From contig OZ037768.1 of the NCBI GenBank assembly GCA_964035545.1, forward strand, positions 12,272,741 to 12,336,740: 64,000 nt of DNA, written 5' to 3'. Each line of letters starts with the position of its first letter. Position 1 is the stretch's first letter. This stretch comes from Bugula neritina (taxonomy: Eukaryota; Bryozoa; Gymnolaemata; Cheilostomatida; Bugulidae). A model generated the notes under the pieces. The model had not been told where the DNA came from and ran no database searches. It saw only the letters and a program-made list of their open reading frames with translations. Positions 45,330 to 59,800 of this stretch are shown one piece after another. Both the position numbers and the translations under genes were made by a program.

Positions 45330-46240
45330 ATGATAATGTTATGCTAATAGTAATACTAATAGTAATACTAATAGTAATAGTAATATTAATAGTAATACTA
45401 ATAGTAATAGTAATACTAAGAGTAAGTCTAATACTAATAGTAATAGTAATACTAATAGTAATACTTATTATTATACTAATAGAAATATTAAGTCCAATGG
45501 CAATAGCCAATGCAATAGCCATAGGCAGTAGACGTAGTATAAGTATTACTATTACTATTACTATTAGTATTACTATTACTATTAGTATTAGTACTAGACT
45601 ATTAGTACTAGTATTACGGTAATACTAATACTAATAGTAATACTAATAGTAATAGTAATACTAATACTATTAGTATTACTATTACTATTAGTATTAGTAG
45701 CACTAAATTCAATCATCAATGGTTTATGACAGTGAGTGTGATTCATGACTATCAGTATCACTATGAGTATGATACTATAATTATGTCTGTTGAACATAGA
45801 CTTAGTATAAGTATTAGTATTACTATTAGTATTACTATTACTAAGTCTACTAGTATTAGTATTACTATTCAAGTTTAACTAATACTAATAGTAATAATAT
45901 TACTATTAGTATTACTATTAGTAGGCTATTAGTATCACTATCAGTATTACTATTACTATTAGTATTAGTAATATTATTACTACCCTTTATAGTATTACAC
46001 TGTTACTATTAGTAATAGTATTACTAATGTACTTGTAGTAACACTAACTGTATTAATAATAATAATAGTAAATGTAAATAATTAAATACCCATACTGATA
46101 CTAATAATGATAGTATTAGTAATACAAATATTTATATAGTAAATGTAATACTAATAGCAGTGCTAGGTCAAGTATAATAGAAATACTTATAGTAAATGTA
46201 GTAGTATACTTACACTTATAGCTATGCTATTAGTATTACT
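45330..46240. repeat. Large TAATAG/TAATAC degenerate satellite field
   Basis: Hundreds of bases of TAATAC, TAATAG, ACTATT and AGTATT words in alternating blocks of both orientations. One block (about 45340-45490) faces its inverse (about 45535-45600), so long imperfect hairpins can form. The long Ile/Val/Thr-Ile ORFs on both strands (45214-45872) are products of the repeat, not genes. Confidence 0.88.
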
Positions 46241-47899
46241 TTAACTTATAGTCTGATAGTGATACTCAGTATGTAATTGTACTTGTTGTAAACTAGTACA
46301 CCAATACTATTGCTATAACTCGGACACCAATGGCAATACTAACACTAATAATAATAGCAGTAGTACTATAGCTATCAGTATAACAATAATATAAATAGTT
46401 ACATGAAAGCTTTTAATTTTGTTAATATAAATACGAATAGTAATACTAATAGTATTACATAATAATAACACTCATTTTAAATTAAAAACTTAAATTATAG
46501 CCCTTGAAGTAGTGGAAGATTTATATAGATATTTTGAATTTGTTAGTGTTAAACGTGAACTTCAATGTAAAATTAAGATTAAATGTTTTGTTCAGCCACT
46601 GTTACTGTAATTCAAACAATTTTATATACTGATTGTCTTCAAGGAAAATTTAGCGAAGTAGATGTAGCAATAAAGAAGTTTAGGAAAAGCTTGTGCTCTA
46701 GATAAGAAGATTTTTCTAAAAAGTTATTTGCTTGCCCCAAGCTCTCTTTAGCCAATTCCCCAAACTAAAATATATGGACAGTTGAAAAATTTGGCTATTT
46801 TTTTTCTTTTGCTGCACTTGACAGTATATTGAGTAGCCTTTAATTTGATCAAATTGTCAACATGAACCGCTAAATTTTAAAAGATAATAAATTTTATGTT
46901 CGGCTTGTAGAGAAATAGTAATTTGTTATGGTGGTTAGGTTATAGTGATCATGTTTACTTTTGTATTTGCTCAAACTGAATATGGGTGCAATTTGCAGTT
47001 TTTCAACTAAAATATTTCTAGCAGAACTTTCTAGCATGAGAAGTTATCCGAATAGCGCCATCATGTTTTAAATCGAATGTCAAACTAACAATTATAACCT
47101 CATGTTATAATGCAAACATTTGTATTTCTGCACCTAACAGCTGAGATTGGTCAAAATAGCAGCAAGTTCCATCAAGTCAAATTAATTGCTCCAAGGAGTG
47201 TCAAATGTAAGCCATTGTATGTAAATGTTGGAATTTTAATTTAGCAGATTTAAGATTTTGTATTGCATCACTTTCAAAACCTTTTAGCAAGTTACTCAAA
47301 GCTTCCAAATCAAATCAATGTTTTTAGCGGGTATATTTGAGTTAAATAATTTCAGTGTTCTCAAGCCAGTAAGTGTTGAAGTCAACATAACTTGAAACCT
47401 GGTCTGGAATTTGGAATAAGTTTGCATATAGTAATTATAGATTTACTTTGACCCTGTGGCTGACACTTGTAGTAATTATTATTATACAGGGCTGTAACCA
47501 GGAATTTTAGTCACAAGAAGCTAAGAAGGAACACTGGTAAAAATTAATTTTATTTTGTCATAAATTATAATTTTGATATAGTCATGAACAAACTAACTTT
47601 GGAAAAGGTATCGTGCAACATTAAAAGATAAAATGTTGATCTATATAAAAATAAAAAAGATACAATGTCGTTTTCATATGCTTTTAACTCTTTTTCATGT
47701 TGGTCATTTATTATTTTTACCACAATGAATTTGATTCATTTTAGTGAATTTAATTGGTAATCGCCAACTTTGGGCAAGTTAAGTGGCGTTGAATATCAGC
47801 ATTAGTTAATTGAACATTCTGTTGATAATTTTAGGTCTGAATCATCTAGACTGTTATATTCTAATTTGATAAAAATGCTTTAGAATAACTAAAAGAGAA
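46241..47899. other. Region upstream of the SETDB1-like gene
   Basis: No protein-coding exon. An acceptor-like site (TGATAATTTTAG|G near 47834) may mark a 5' UTR exon leading to the start codon at 47900. Confidence 0.45.
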
Positions 47900-50800
47900 A
47901 TGGAGATAGATGAAAATAATGCAACAAAGGATATGCTCGAAACTAAAGAAAAAGTATCATCAAATATGGAAGTGACTGAGAATATAATCAGTGGCAAGGA
48001 AATGATAGTAGAAGCTGTGCGAGAGATCCATAAGTCTAAATCAAGTGCATGTCCTCTATCATCTGTTGACCCTAAGACTCTGGAATCCGATAAAACAACA
48101 TATGTATTCAACGGTACAAAAGAACAGTTGTATGAACTTATCAAAGAGGTTATCATGGAAGATCCAGAAACTAAGGCTTTTGCAGAGAAAGTTGATGAGA
48201 TGCTCGAACAATGGGCTAAAGCTCTAGAAAAAAAGGAAGGTTTGTGATGCAATTTAATTATAATGAATTTTTTCTGGTAATCTTCCCCAAACTATTTACT
48301 AACTTGTTCAGAGGTAATGATCTGAAAGAAATATATTACTAAAATGATATCACCTGGTTGTATGAGTTTGAAAGATATCATGGATACTTTTCATGTGGAG
48401 AAATATGTTTTTGCTTTTTAGAGGAAAGTAAAGAAAGAGCCTGTTTGATTAATGAGCTAGAAAAGGAGCTCGATCTACTGAATATAGAATATGAAGCCAC
48501 TTGTCAACAACGAAAAGCAAGGTAGATAAACGCTATAAAACATACATTGTGAATAATAGCAATGTCAACAATTGAAAACCCGACATATTTTTATACTGCT
48601 AGATGCTTTATGACGTTGATGCTTAATACTTTCTATTTCCTGCAGGGAACAACGAATTGGAAAGTCACAAAGTAAAGAATCTCAGGTACAATCTCTGTCT
48701 AAACCAGTAGTTCCCTCCACAGATGATGACGACGATGATGACATAGAAATTATTGAAGAAATAAAGATTAAACCATACGCTGAGACAATCAATGCTGATT
48801 CCGGATGTTATGCTGTCAAAAGTGGTGACTTGTGGCGCCGAGCCTTTGTGGTTTCTGTTTCAAACTCCTCTGGAAAACCTGGAGAAGAAGTAGGTCTATA
48901 TGTACCAGTTGTATTTTAGTTTTCTGGTGAATGACTAAAGAATTTTATTTTGGAAATTAATAGTCTTATAATATGAATGTGTAATTTTAAATACTTCATA
49001 AAAATCGATCCAAAATTTCTCTCCAGTTCTATTCCAATTAGACAATGTGCCATAGAAAATAGTTAACTGAACAGACTTGTAAGGAAATTATTGAGGTGTA
49101 TTTAGAAAGTTGTAACCCGGTTTATTGGTGATCTCACAATGTTTTTTAAATGTTTCCCAGGAGAAGATCTTTCGTAAATATATGAAGTATTATTGATTGT
49201 CTTGAATTTTAAGTTGTTTTTTTTCAAAAATTTCCGCTTGATGGCAGAACTATTTGTTTTAATTTTTCTGTAATTGAGTAAGTTCAATTTAGTAGTTTTT
49301 CAGGTAGTCAACAAACTATTTGCACTCATGTTTGCATATAGTCACATACGCTCTAGAAAATCATGATGCTGAGGGTTTTTGTGGATTGCTATGAATTTTT
49401 TTCTCTACGGCTTCAATACTTTTAATGCTGTACAAGAGTGAATGTAACCTTTCTTGGTATTACCTATGGTGATATACCTTAGCGCTAGTGAATACTAGAC
49501 AATACCTTATTTTCTATCCTTTAGCTAATTAAATATTGGATTTATAGCTTGTTATGTGTTTTTCATTCAGTGGAATGACAACTCTACTGCCTAATGCCTG
49601 ATATGGAAGTGAAATATTTATATTGTGCTCTCTTTAACATTATTTTTTTTTAATTTGCGCCTTAGCACATGTGGTCTTATGTTTTTTTAACTTTCTGATA
49701 TTTTCGTTGAATGATGTCAATATTGTTGTGCAGATTTATCGCGTCAAGATGGACCGGCAAACAAAAGTGGTGAAAAAATCTCAAGTGGCCTATGAGCATC
49801 CTCCTAACAGAGCAGCAGTTCGAGGAACAAGAATTATTGGTAGGTTCTGCTACACATGATACAGTACAATGACAAAAACATACATGTATGTGCTGAAGCT
49901 ATTTATAGTTATTTTGAGGGTTTTCTATGTAATCAAGTGGCTTTATAGTTTTATTTGTTGTGTTATTAGCTTTATACAAAGAGATGACAGGTGCTCTAGA
50001 CTACTACAGTGGTATAGTGGCCGAACCACCTTATCAGAAAAACAATCACAGGTGAGTTACTCTTATGTTTTATTTAGTGATACTTCATTATAGTTATTTT
50101 TCGAAAAAATTTAGTTGGCAAAATTAATCCATTTTTAACAAATATTTTAAAGTTGTCTTCTCAAAATTTCTATTGTCTCCAATTTAAGCAAAATCACCCC
50201 CAATACCAATTTCTGGTGTAATTTTACTATCACTTGTATATGTTAAAATGGTAGTAATTTGCTTTATCTGAAAATTATTTTACTTTTTTAATTATTTTAT
50301 TCTAATGATGTAAATTATAATGCAGATATTTGGTGTTCTTTGATGATGGTTGCGCCCAATATACCAAACAATCTGATATCAGAGTAATTGCTCATCAGTG
50401 TAAGTATATGCCTTTACTTATAAGTTAGTGCTATTTATGTTACAGTTTCTTTTAAATTATTAATTAAAAAATCAAAATTAGCAAAAGAATTAATGTTTAG
50501 CAAGTTTTTAATTTTACTTTTTTATTATGCTTTGGGATTTTGAATTGCTTAAATTTATCATTTTGCAGTTAATAAGCCTTGGGAAGGGCTGACACCAGAC
50601 CTGCAAGAGTTTGTCAAGCACTATATGGAGACTTATAACCAGGTGAGAGTAGTTACTGAGATCTACACTAATGTATCTCACAGCACAATGAGACACAATC
50701 GCAGCTTGTCGAGTAAATTTGGTAAAGTTATGTATTTGAATGCAAACGATATGTGCAAGTTTTTCATATTATTATTATGCAAGCAGCTAAAGTCCCACAT

Positions 50801-53800
50801 TGATCTACACCTACAACCTGATTATAGGGTGTATTTCATGGTCGAATCGAACAACAGAGGCCTACTAACTACTATAAGTCCCCTTTTTAATTTAAACCAA
50901 CTTGGAATATAGCATAGCATACAGGATGCATGCACGCTTTAGTTTCCTGTGTATTGGAATCGTTTTCTCAAATGTAATATAGAAATGACAACTCCTTGCT
51001 GTTTGTTGACAGCGGATGATATTGAGACTGAAAGTTGGTCAGACGGTGCTCTGTGAGAAGGATGGTGATTGGTTTAAAGCCAGATGTCTCCGCGTGGACT
51101 GCAGTCTTGTCAAGATGCTCTTTGAGAGTGCCAACATAACCGAGTGGATATACCGCGGCTCTACCAGGTTTCCATTCCCTAATATTATGAAGCTGTTTGT
51201 ACAGATCTACCTAGAATTAGATGACGAGCTCGCAGTTATTAGTCTGTTCAGCACTATGTTGTGGCTGACTTTTTCTATTTTCAAAAACATACATATGAGA
51301 TGTATGCAGATTGTAGTCAGTGCTGGAACTGTAGTTGGAATTGATGTCGCAGAGTTTGCATGTTAGTCACTGTCTTTCTCAACCTAGGTTTGAGCCACTG
51401 TACGAGTTGCATTACAAGAGAAATCAGGAGGCTAAAGCACGTCAAGAGGCAGCGCTGGCAGCTGCTGCCGCTGCACGACTTCAACCACCAACTCAATCTC
51501 AAGCTGTTAAACGACCAGGTTAGTTTCTCTGTTTGTACACTGACTGAATATAACGTACACCAGCTTCTAAATATTCAGTCATTTTTTCTAGTTTTAGAAT
51601 TTAGAAATGAAAACATTTTGTAGTAGAAAAGTTATTTTTATGTAAGTTTTTTTAACAAATTGCTTCAAAGGAATGTTTCTCGAACATACATTTTTAGGTT
51701 TATATGGTTTTGCTCATCCAATTTCTTTTGAACAGCGTGCTGAGTAATATTTTTTGATATGATGTAATTTAGCCTGCAACTGTTTCTTATGCTTTCAATG
51801 TGGGTGTTGGAAATGTTGCATTGGTTTGTAAGCATGCTCCTTCACTCAGTCACATATCATGTGCTTGACATATTTGTTCAAAGCTGGTGTTTATTGGAAA
51901 CTTGTGTTCACCATGATCAAGTTTTATTATTCCAGCATTTACAGAGATATTCAAAAGTTGTATGTATTTCACTGTAAATATCCAGTTGGAAGGAAAATTA
52001 TCTGTATAATTGTAGAGATTCTAGCTTCCGTGTCTTTTTATCAAATTCTAGTTGGTTTTAACAGTTTGTTTTCAATAATTGAAGTTATTAAACTATAAAC
52101 TTGTCAACAATAAGTTCTTTTGAACAACATTTTCATTTATTGTCTAATTTTTCTGAATTTTTCTTTTGATTCCTTAATTAGTCATAAAATAGTGATTATG
52201 GTGGTAATATCATGTGTTACACATATCATTGTGTAACAGGTAGATCATAATTAATTATTATTGGATTGCAGTTGGAATAATAATCAATCATGGTTGTGAA
52301 ATGTTTCATTATCTAAATAGACCTCATTAACTTGTCATTTGCTAGGGTGAATGTAGTTGTATGATATTTTGTTTTGACTCTGAGGGAAAAGGAGGTTACT
52401 ATGGTTATGTGATTGCAAAATGTCAGACAAAATTGTTTGACAATTCAATGCTTTTATAAAATATTTTGTCAAAATTAAAAAGTAATATAACACTCCCCAA
52501 ATTCTTGTCTTATTTGACTGTTTAAACACAATTTTCTATTATTTCAATGTGTTTGTAGCTCCACCTTTCAAACCTCCAGCCACAAAGCCAGTTAAGACTC
52601 ATTATTACAGTAAGTAGACCTCAAATCTGCACATTGAGTTACTATTAGTACCTGTGATATATTAATATGGGTACTTGCTTTCACTCCTTTATATATTTGT
52701 GAAAACTTCTCTCACTTAACAAAGATACAATAATCCTTTAAATCCTCCATATTGCAATACTGTAAATAATTGTTGATAATAGTTGGGCTTAGGTTAATTG
52801 CTTCATATTTTATATTCATTTGTTTATTTTTGAAAACTTCTCTCACGTAACAAAGATACAATAATCTTTTAAATCCACTATATTGTAAATTTATGTTAAC
52901 AATAATTCAGCTTATGTAGTTGCTTCATATTTTGAACATTTGTTAGAAGCACCCTCTGCTCAAGCATTGGCTAACCGAGTCAGCTCAGCCAATCAGCATA
53001 GAGGACTTAGCTCCAAAGGAATCTCCTTCCAACCACGTAAGATTCTACGCTATTCTCACTCACTATTTCTCACCGTATCCATTTTAGTCCGTGCGGGTGT
53101 CGGTTTTGTCACTATGCTATACAAGCATGTATATGTCAAAAGTTGTTTTTGTTTTAATGTGATGAAGAGAACATGTGATGAGCTCACTTTACTTGTCTCA
53201 ATTGGGATATAATAATATCCTTCTGCTTATATAGATTGAAATGGTATTTTATACAGTATTCTGCATGGTAAAATTTTGTTACTTGTGACAGATAATAAAA
53301 ATTGTATAGATTTTATTTGTATTTAGGTGATGAACACGCTGGTAACAGGATCAAAACTATCTACCCTCAGCAAAAGTTAACTAAATATGGTAAGTTATTC
53401 ACCAGTAATTTGGATGTATTGAGATCTTTTCCATTTTAAAGCAAAGTACCAGTTTCTTCGTTGTTTCCCAAATATTTTTTGTTTATAACTGCTTGCGTGG
53501 TTGCGCAATGCTCTAACTGGCTAAAAATAGCACGTTTTATTTTTCCTCAATATTTCATAAGCATTGTTAAGTAATATTTATGTCCAATTCTTATACTCTC
53601 CGAGGCACTTATTATTAATACTCAAATGAGATGTAATATAGTTGAACAGGATAATCTAAGAAGATGGATTGCATAACAAATTATTCATGGAACTTACACA
53701 AGTATAAGCATGTTCGGGTGTGTCTTGTTGAGAAATAAGAAACTACTTTCATTTAGTTCCATTTAATATTATAATGTAGTTTCTGTCAAATCTCACACTA

Positions 53801-56800
53801 ACTGGTGGTAAACAGACAACTAAGATGTGTATGTGTGCCATAGTCATCCTCCATAACCATTCTCCAATGTCTTGCAGTGCCTCACGAATGTGGCGAAGGA
53901 TGTATCAAGGTCGACGATGATCCTAAAAAGTATAAAGGGAAATATACTCTTACTATACCTATATATGTGGGATTTGAAAGGCAAGTACTTTGTCACGGTA
54001 AACAGCAGAGCAAGTTCCAACATTCGCACCTCAATAAACAACAGTAGATAATCTCATTAGTTGACCAACTCTTCCACAATTATGTTAACTTGTCAAGTCC
54101 TAGACTTTTGGTTATTTATAGCATTTCAGTTTATTTGTTAGATCTTCCTTTGATCACCTTAAGTTGCACTTCTTATGCTTATTAGTATTTGATTTATTCT
54201 AGAAATGTTTTATCCTCATCATTCAGCATGCATCTTTACACGTTGAACACCGATATTGTAAATATAGCTTTTAAAGCAACCAGCAATTCTTGAAACTAAA
54301 ATTTTGTACTTATCTTTTGAGTTTTCTTGTAGGTTTATCTGCCGTACTACTAGGACGAAGTCTCTCCAGACAAGCAACAAGAAGTTTGTGGTGTACAAGG
54401 GACCTTGTGGAAGGCGGATCAGGAACATTAAGGAGATGGGAGACTATCTGTTTATCACCAAGAGCAACTTGACCATAGATCTGTTCAGCTTTGAACAGGC
54501 CCTACATTTGTTTGAGCCGTTTGTCGCTACGAATGTAAGTGTGGAACACCAAATGTCTGGTTGCTTGCAGCTCATATCTTCAGACTGGCTTGTAACAGCA
54601 AGCTGGCTAAATGTGTAGCACTCCGGCAGAATGCACAGCTTCAGTTCTTACATTTTAATTTGTTGAGCATACAATGTTGAACAATGTCTAGCATTATTCT
54701 GAGCTATAGAATGTGATCACTTTAAGTCGGCAATATGATGTAAGATTTGAGTTGTCTTGTGAACGTAGTTAGATGTTGTTGACCCGAGGCTAAGTTATGC
54801 CGATAAGGCTTAGAGAATATTAACTTACCAGCAACATGTTAAACTAGTGCAAAATAAAGTACTTTCAACTTTGGTAGGCTATGTACACATCTTGCTATTC
54901 TAGATTTCAATTGCTTTAAATAAAGCAAATTTCAACAATTCAGATAGTTTTCAGTGGCAAATGTTAACAGTACAATGTTATCATAGCCTAGCAAAATATA
55001 TAAATGCCACTCAAAATTTTAACTGAAGTTTTAAAGCCCAAGTTCTTATCTGGTTTATAGATAATGATGAGTATAACCGACTTATCTCAAGGTCTGGAAG
55101 AGGTCAACATATCATGTGTGAATGCTCTGAACACGGCCAGGCCAGACCCCCTCGTCTATGCTAATGTTCGTATGCCACAGAAAGACGTGGATCTCAACAC
55201 CAACACTGACTTCATGGTCTGCTGTGACTGTACAGACAATTGCCAGGTGAGTTGCTCTTCAGCTAGTAAGCTGTACACTCAGTAGAGGCAGGTAAACATT
55301 TAGGTTTTGTCACTGGCTCTTAGTCAATATTATTATTTCAGGGCCATATTTCTCATCATGTGTCTTTTCAGTGGACACCTAATTGGAAAAAATGACCTAT
55401 TTAAACACATGAAACTAGACTCTAGAGAGATGTTTCTGCTGGTGCTGTGTATAAAGTATAGGTGATACAATAGACAATTCTGTGAGGTTATTGGTGAAGA
55501 CATAATCTCTAAACTAAACTGTTATATTGCAACTTCTGTCTTGTAGTCATCAATCTCTCTTGTCTAGAGCCAATTATTAATTGCATAATCAATTTCCCTA
55601 AAATACTAATAAATAGTTTTTCGAGCTTCTATTTTGTTGCAAACAACAAGTACTAAAGAATAATTTGTTTTTGTATATGGTGAGACCTCCATACAGAATA
55701 TTACATTAACATTTTATGTTATGAGTTTTTTAACTTTAAGAAACTTTTAGAAGTTTCAAGAATAAATTGCTGATAGTTTTTCACACAAGTAAAAAAATAA
55801 AGAAATCAAATTTGTTAAGAAATGTGTTGGTTTTCAACTTACAAGAGCAATACAGTTGATATTTGCATGTTTTAAAGACATGATAACTCCTAACATTGAT
55901 ATGTAGTCACACTATCTAGTGTTTTTCAGAACCTTACATTGTGGAAACATTTACACTTTACTTTGTGTTATGCCCCCCTCCTTCTCAGTATATTCTGTTA
56001 TACTTTGCCTTGGGAACAATCTTATGTGAATGGTAATTACTTAATATGGCATTTTTATCCATTTGTTAACGGTTTTTTTAAATAAGTTAAAGTTACATCT
56101 TTTTACCACGAATGCACATAATTATATAGTACTCATTATTCATCAGGCACTATCAAAACTGGCAATATAAAACAAGTACCCAAGTTATTCATTTTGTGAA
56201 GCTTGTTTGACTTTAATCAATATCTAGCTAAAATATACATCATAAGAGAATCCTTAAATAGTATTTATTGATGTTAGTAATGTATAAAGTGGGACAACAG
56301 AACTAAGTTCTTTTTATAGCTATGACCATTCCATTTTTATTAGGTGCTATAATTATTTTATCAAAGGAAATGCACTGACCATAAATTACTATAAACTTGC
56401 AAATGAAACCAATCACCTCATTCAGCTTTGTCATGCTGATCTTTTTAAGCAATTTCCAGCTTTTTAATGAGCGTAACTGATTTTAACATTTAAAGCTATT
56501 ACAAAATATGGCCACCTTTATCTTTACTTTCTCTGATGTTATTTTCTAGTACTTACTTCAAACAAGTGGAATTCTGACTCTTCTCAAGTGGCTGCCCTCT
56601 AGCCTTTTAATAAAAATTTCAGTCTCGATTTTACTTATTGATTGCATTTAACTAAAATTTATCAATCATTTGAAGTACATTAAAGTAGATGTAGTTAGTT
56701 AGCTAACTTTGTGCACATTTTCACTTCTAGTTAATTGAAGAATTTCTGAAACACTTCATTTGTGCAGTATTCAGATGTTATATATATCTTAGCCATCATC

Positions 56801-59800
56801 TACAGACTGTTTGAGGGTTGTTTGCTCAGTATGTTGTATAAGAAATTCTGTGCTCATGCTGAGGATGCTTCCAGTCAGCTCTGAAATCTGTGGTATTATA
56901 AAACTAATAGTAATTATTATTAACTTTCATTGCATGCTGTTAGCTGCTGAAACCCACAGCTTAATCACTGAGCTGGCTTGAAAGTTCAAAGTTTAAAACG
57001 TCATCGGCATGAGTACGTCTTTTAAAACAGATTGTTTGAGCATACGACCCTCAAACAGTTTGAAGATGGTGGCTAAGATATATATAAATATTTTGATACT
57101 GCACCAATGAAGTGTCAGCGATTCTGTAAAGCAATGTGATAGTTTCTCATAGTCAGAACTGTGTCAGAGGCAATGGTTAGTCAAGTCAGATTATGTCAAG
57201 TCATGGCTCCAGTAAAATTCAAATTCGGTCAAACAATCACTGATATCACCCTCATTAAATGATACAGGTACGTTAACGGAGGAAAATTGTGTTCTAAATG
57301 AGAACCCTTGCAAAAAAATTATATTCTCATGACTTAAGCCAAAATTAATAAAAAGACCTAATTAAACGCTTAGACCTTTTCTCAATTTCTTTATTTCTGT
57401 ACTTGAATAACAGCAATTGACTTGAAATGACCTTGCAAGTTTTACATCAGCTCAATGCTTTATGTAATGCTAATCTTAAAAGTTATATGCATATTCATCA
57501 AACACATGTAAGCAGAAATCTTCATTTAGCAGGTAGAATAAAAACCTTAATTGGTAACTCATATATCAGCTACCTCAAACGTTTCTGTTCCTAATGAATA
57601 ACGAGAAAAAACTACCTTAAGATGAAATGCAACCTAATAGCCATTAAGTATAATGATTTAACTAATTTATTTTAACCTGTACCAGCCACTGGTGTAATTA
57701 CCTACTTCACTGAAACCGAGGTTCACATGAAATATGATTAATTTCAATTCAACTTGAAGGTGAACTTCTAAAAATTGTGAAATTATATTCTTTCCTAGTT
57801 AGAAATTATTACTAATTAGTTAGTTATCATTCTTGCACAATAGTTCTTCCAGTAAACAGATATTTGTTGTGTTTTCTTCTTTTAGGACTTACTTCTAACG
57901 AAGATCTTAGGTTTTTTATTGAGTCAGATCTTCTTTAAACTTTGTTAAAGTCTGCCTAAGTACAAAGTATCTGAGTTTTCTAATTTTCAAAGTGCTAAAA
58001 TTTTGGTAACTGCGAAATATCTTTTTTCTAGGTATAAATTTGTTAAATTTTTTTAGCGAGATGCTGTAATATAGTAGAGGTAGTAGAGGTTTCTAGATTT
58101 TGGTGTAACTTGATTATATATAGTTTTCCTACTGGAAGTGTGCAACAGTGCCTGTTTTTAACTAATGAAATACACATCAGCACTTTTAGAGCTGTGTATA
58201 GTTTCATAGCCTTTGATTAACAATTGTTTCTCAGAGAAATATCGATAGCCTTTGATCACACTATAGGTACAACAAAAGTCTATTACCACAAAGTATTTAC
58301 TCCAAACTAAGTTTATAGTAATAATAATGCACTGCATAACCATTTTACATAGCTTTGCTGTAAGGGTGCTTATGGCTACCAAGTTATTTGTTAATTTACT
58401 GTTAATAAATCGCATAATAATTACACAACTGATTATACTGTGTATAAGTAAGTTTCTCTCTGGCATTCTCAAATTGATTATTTGATGAATAGGCAATCAA
58501 ATTACATAGCAAAAACTTATATTTACACTTGCAACTAGACATTATAATAAAATGATAACATATATAGAGACAACTCTGGTATGAGAATTATCTGTATTTA
58601 CTAACATTTTTACTGGCCTGAGGTTTTAAATTTAAAGCACATTAAAGTTAGTCTTTTTTATTTTTATCTACATTAATGATTGATTACAGTTAATTTGTGT
58701 TCCTGGTTATTTATATTGTACATTTTATAAACTAACTACAAATGAATTACTGTGAAGGAAAGGTAACTTTTTTTTTATAATTTATACTTGTTTAAAAGAG
58801 ATAACTCCACACTTAATTCATTATTTTCTAATTACAGGATGTGCAATTGAGAAATAGTTTATGTTATTGTGGATAATTATTAGTTTTTAACCTTCAAGGA
58901 TTACGGCAATCTGTTTATTGAAATTAAATGAATGAGTATGTATGTAAGCAGAAGGTATCCTTTGTGTTTAAGTTAGTCAAGTAGTTTGAAGTATTTTTAT
59001 GTTAAATAAGGGATATAAGTCTGTGAAAATGCAGATCTTGCTTTCAAAATTAAAAAAGTTGTTGAATAATTTATGTAAAAAGCTGCAACATTTCTCATGT
59101 AAATTGATATAAATAATGTAGGTTTTGTACTTAGTTGATGCCAAACTTAGGAAATGACACCTAACTTGCAATGGAGTAAAAATATGCAAACCAACTGGTA
59201 TAAATATTCACAAATGCTTTCCCAATTTTAATTCTACTGTAACAATTTTCCTACATAGATGAACAATGTCCTGCCTAATTTATATAAATTTATTTTAGAA
59301 TGAGTTAATTTTTTCAATTTCCACCACCTTGTTAGAAAAGAACAGCAATGCCTAGATTGTGAAACATTTTACAATCTCTTTCTTAAAAATTGAATGTAGC
59401 CACATATTCTTTTTATAGATATCAAAAGCTGTAGTCTTAGTGATTGAAGAAAAAACCTAAAAATGTTATAAATATAGTTCCAGTTAAAAGGTGATTTAAT
59501 GTAAACTATGAAAGACACAGTTGACTGAATTTGGGAAGCAATCACTCAGCAGATATATTTCACCAGATTCTCTATTAACAGAGAATATATTTCTGTATCC
59601 AAGTCTCCTCCTTGTTGTGAGATTGGTTGACTCTACAGAAAGCATGTGGTGGACAAAGGCTGGCAAATTTCTTTTCTCAAACATGAAAGCCTGGCAACAT
59701 TGATGTATTCTAAATTTACTGTAGAAGTTTCTTTGTTTTATGCTAAAAATAAGAAAGATTTTGATCCCTTTCCGATGCCATATTCATTCGGCTATTTATG

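Noticed and set aside
45214-45872. Long Ile/Thr/Ser-rich ORFs on both strands
   Set aside because: They are translations of the TAATAG/TAATAC repeat, with no start context or domain.
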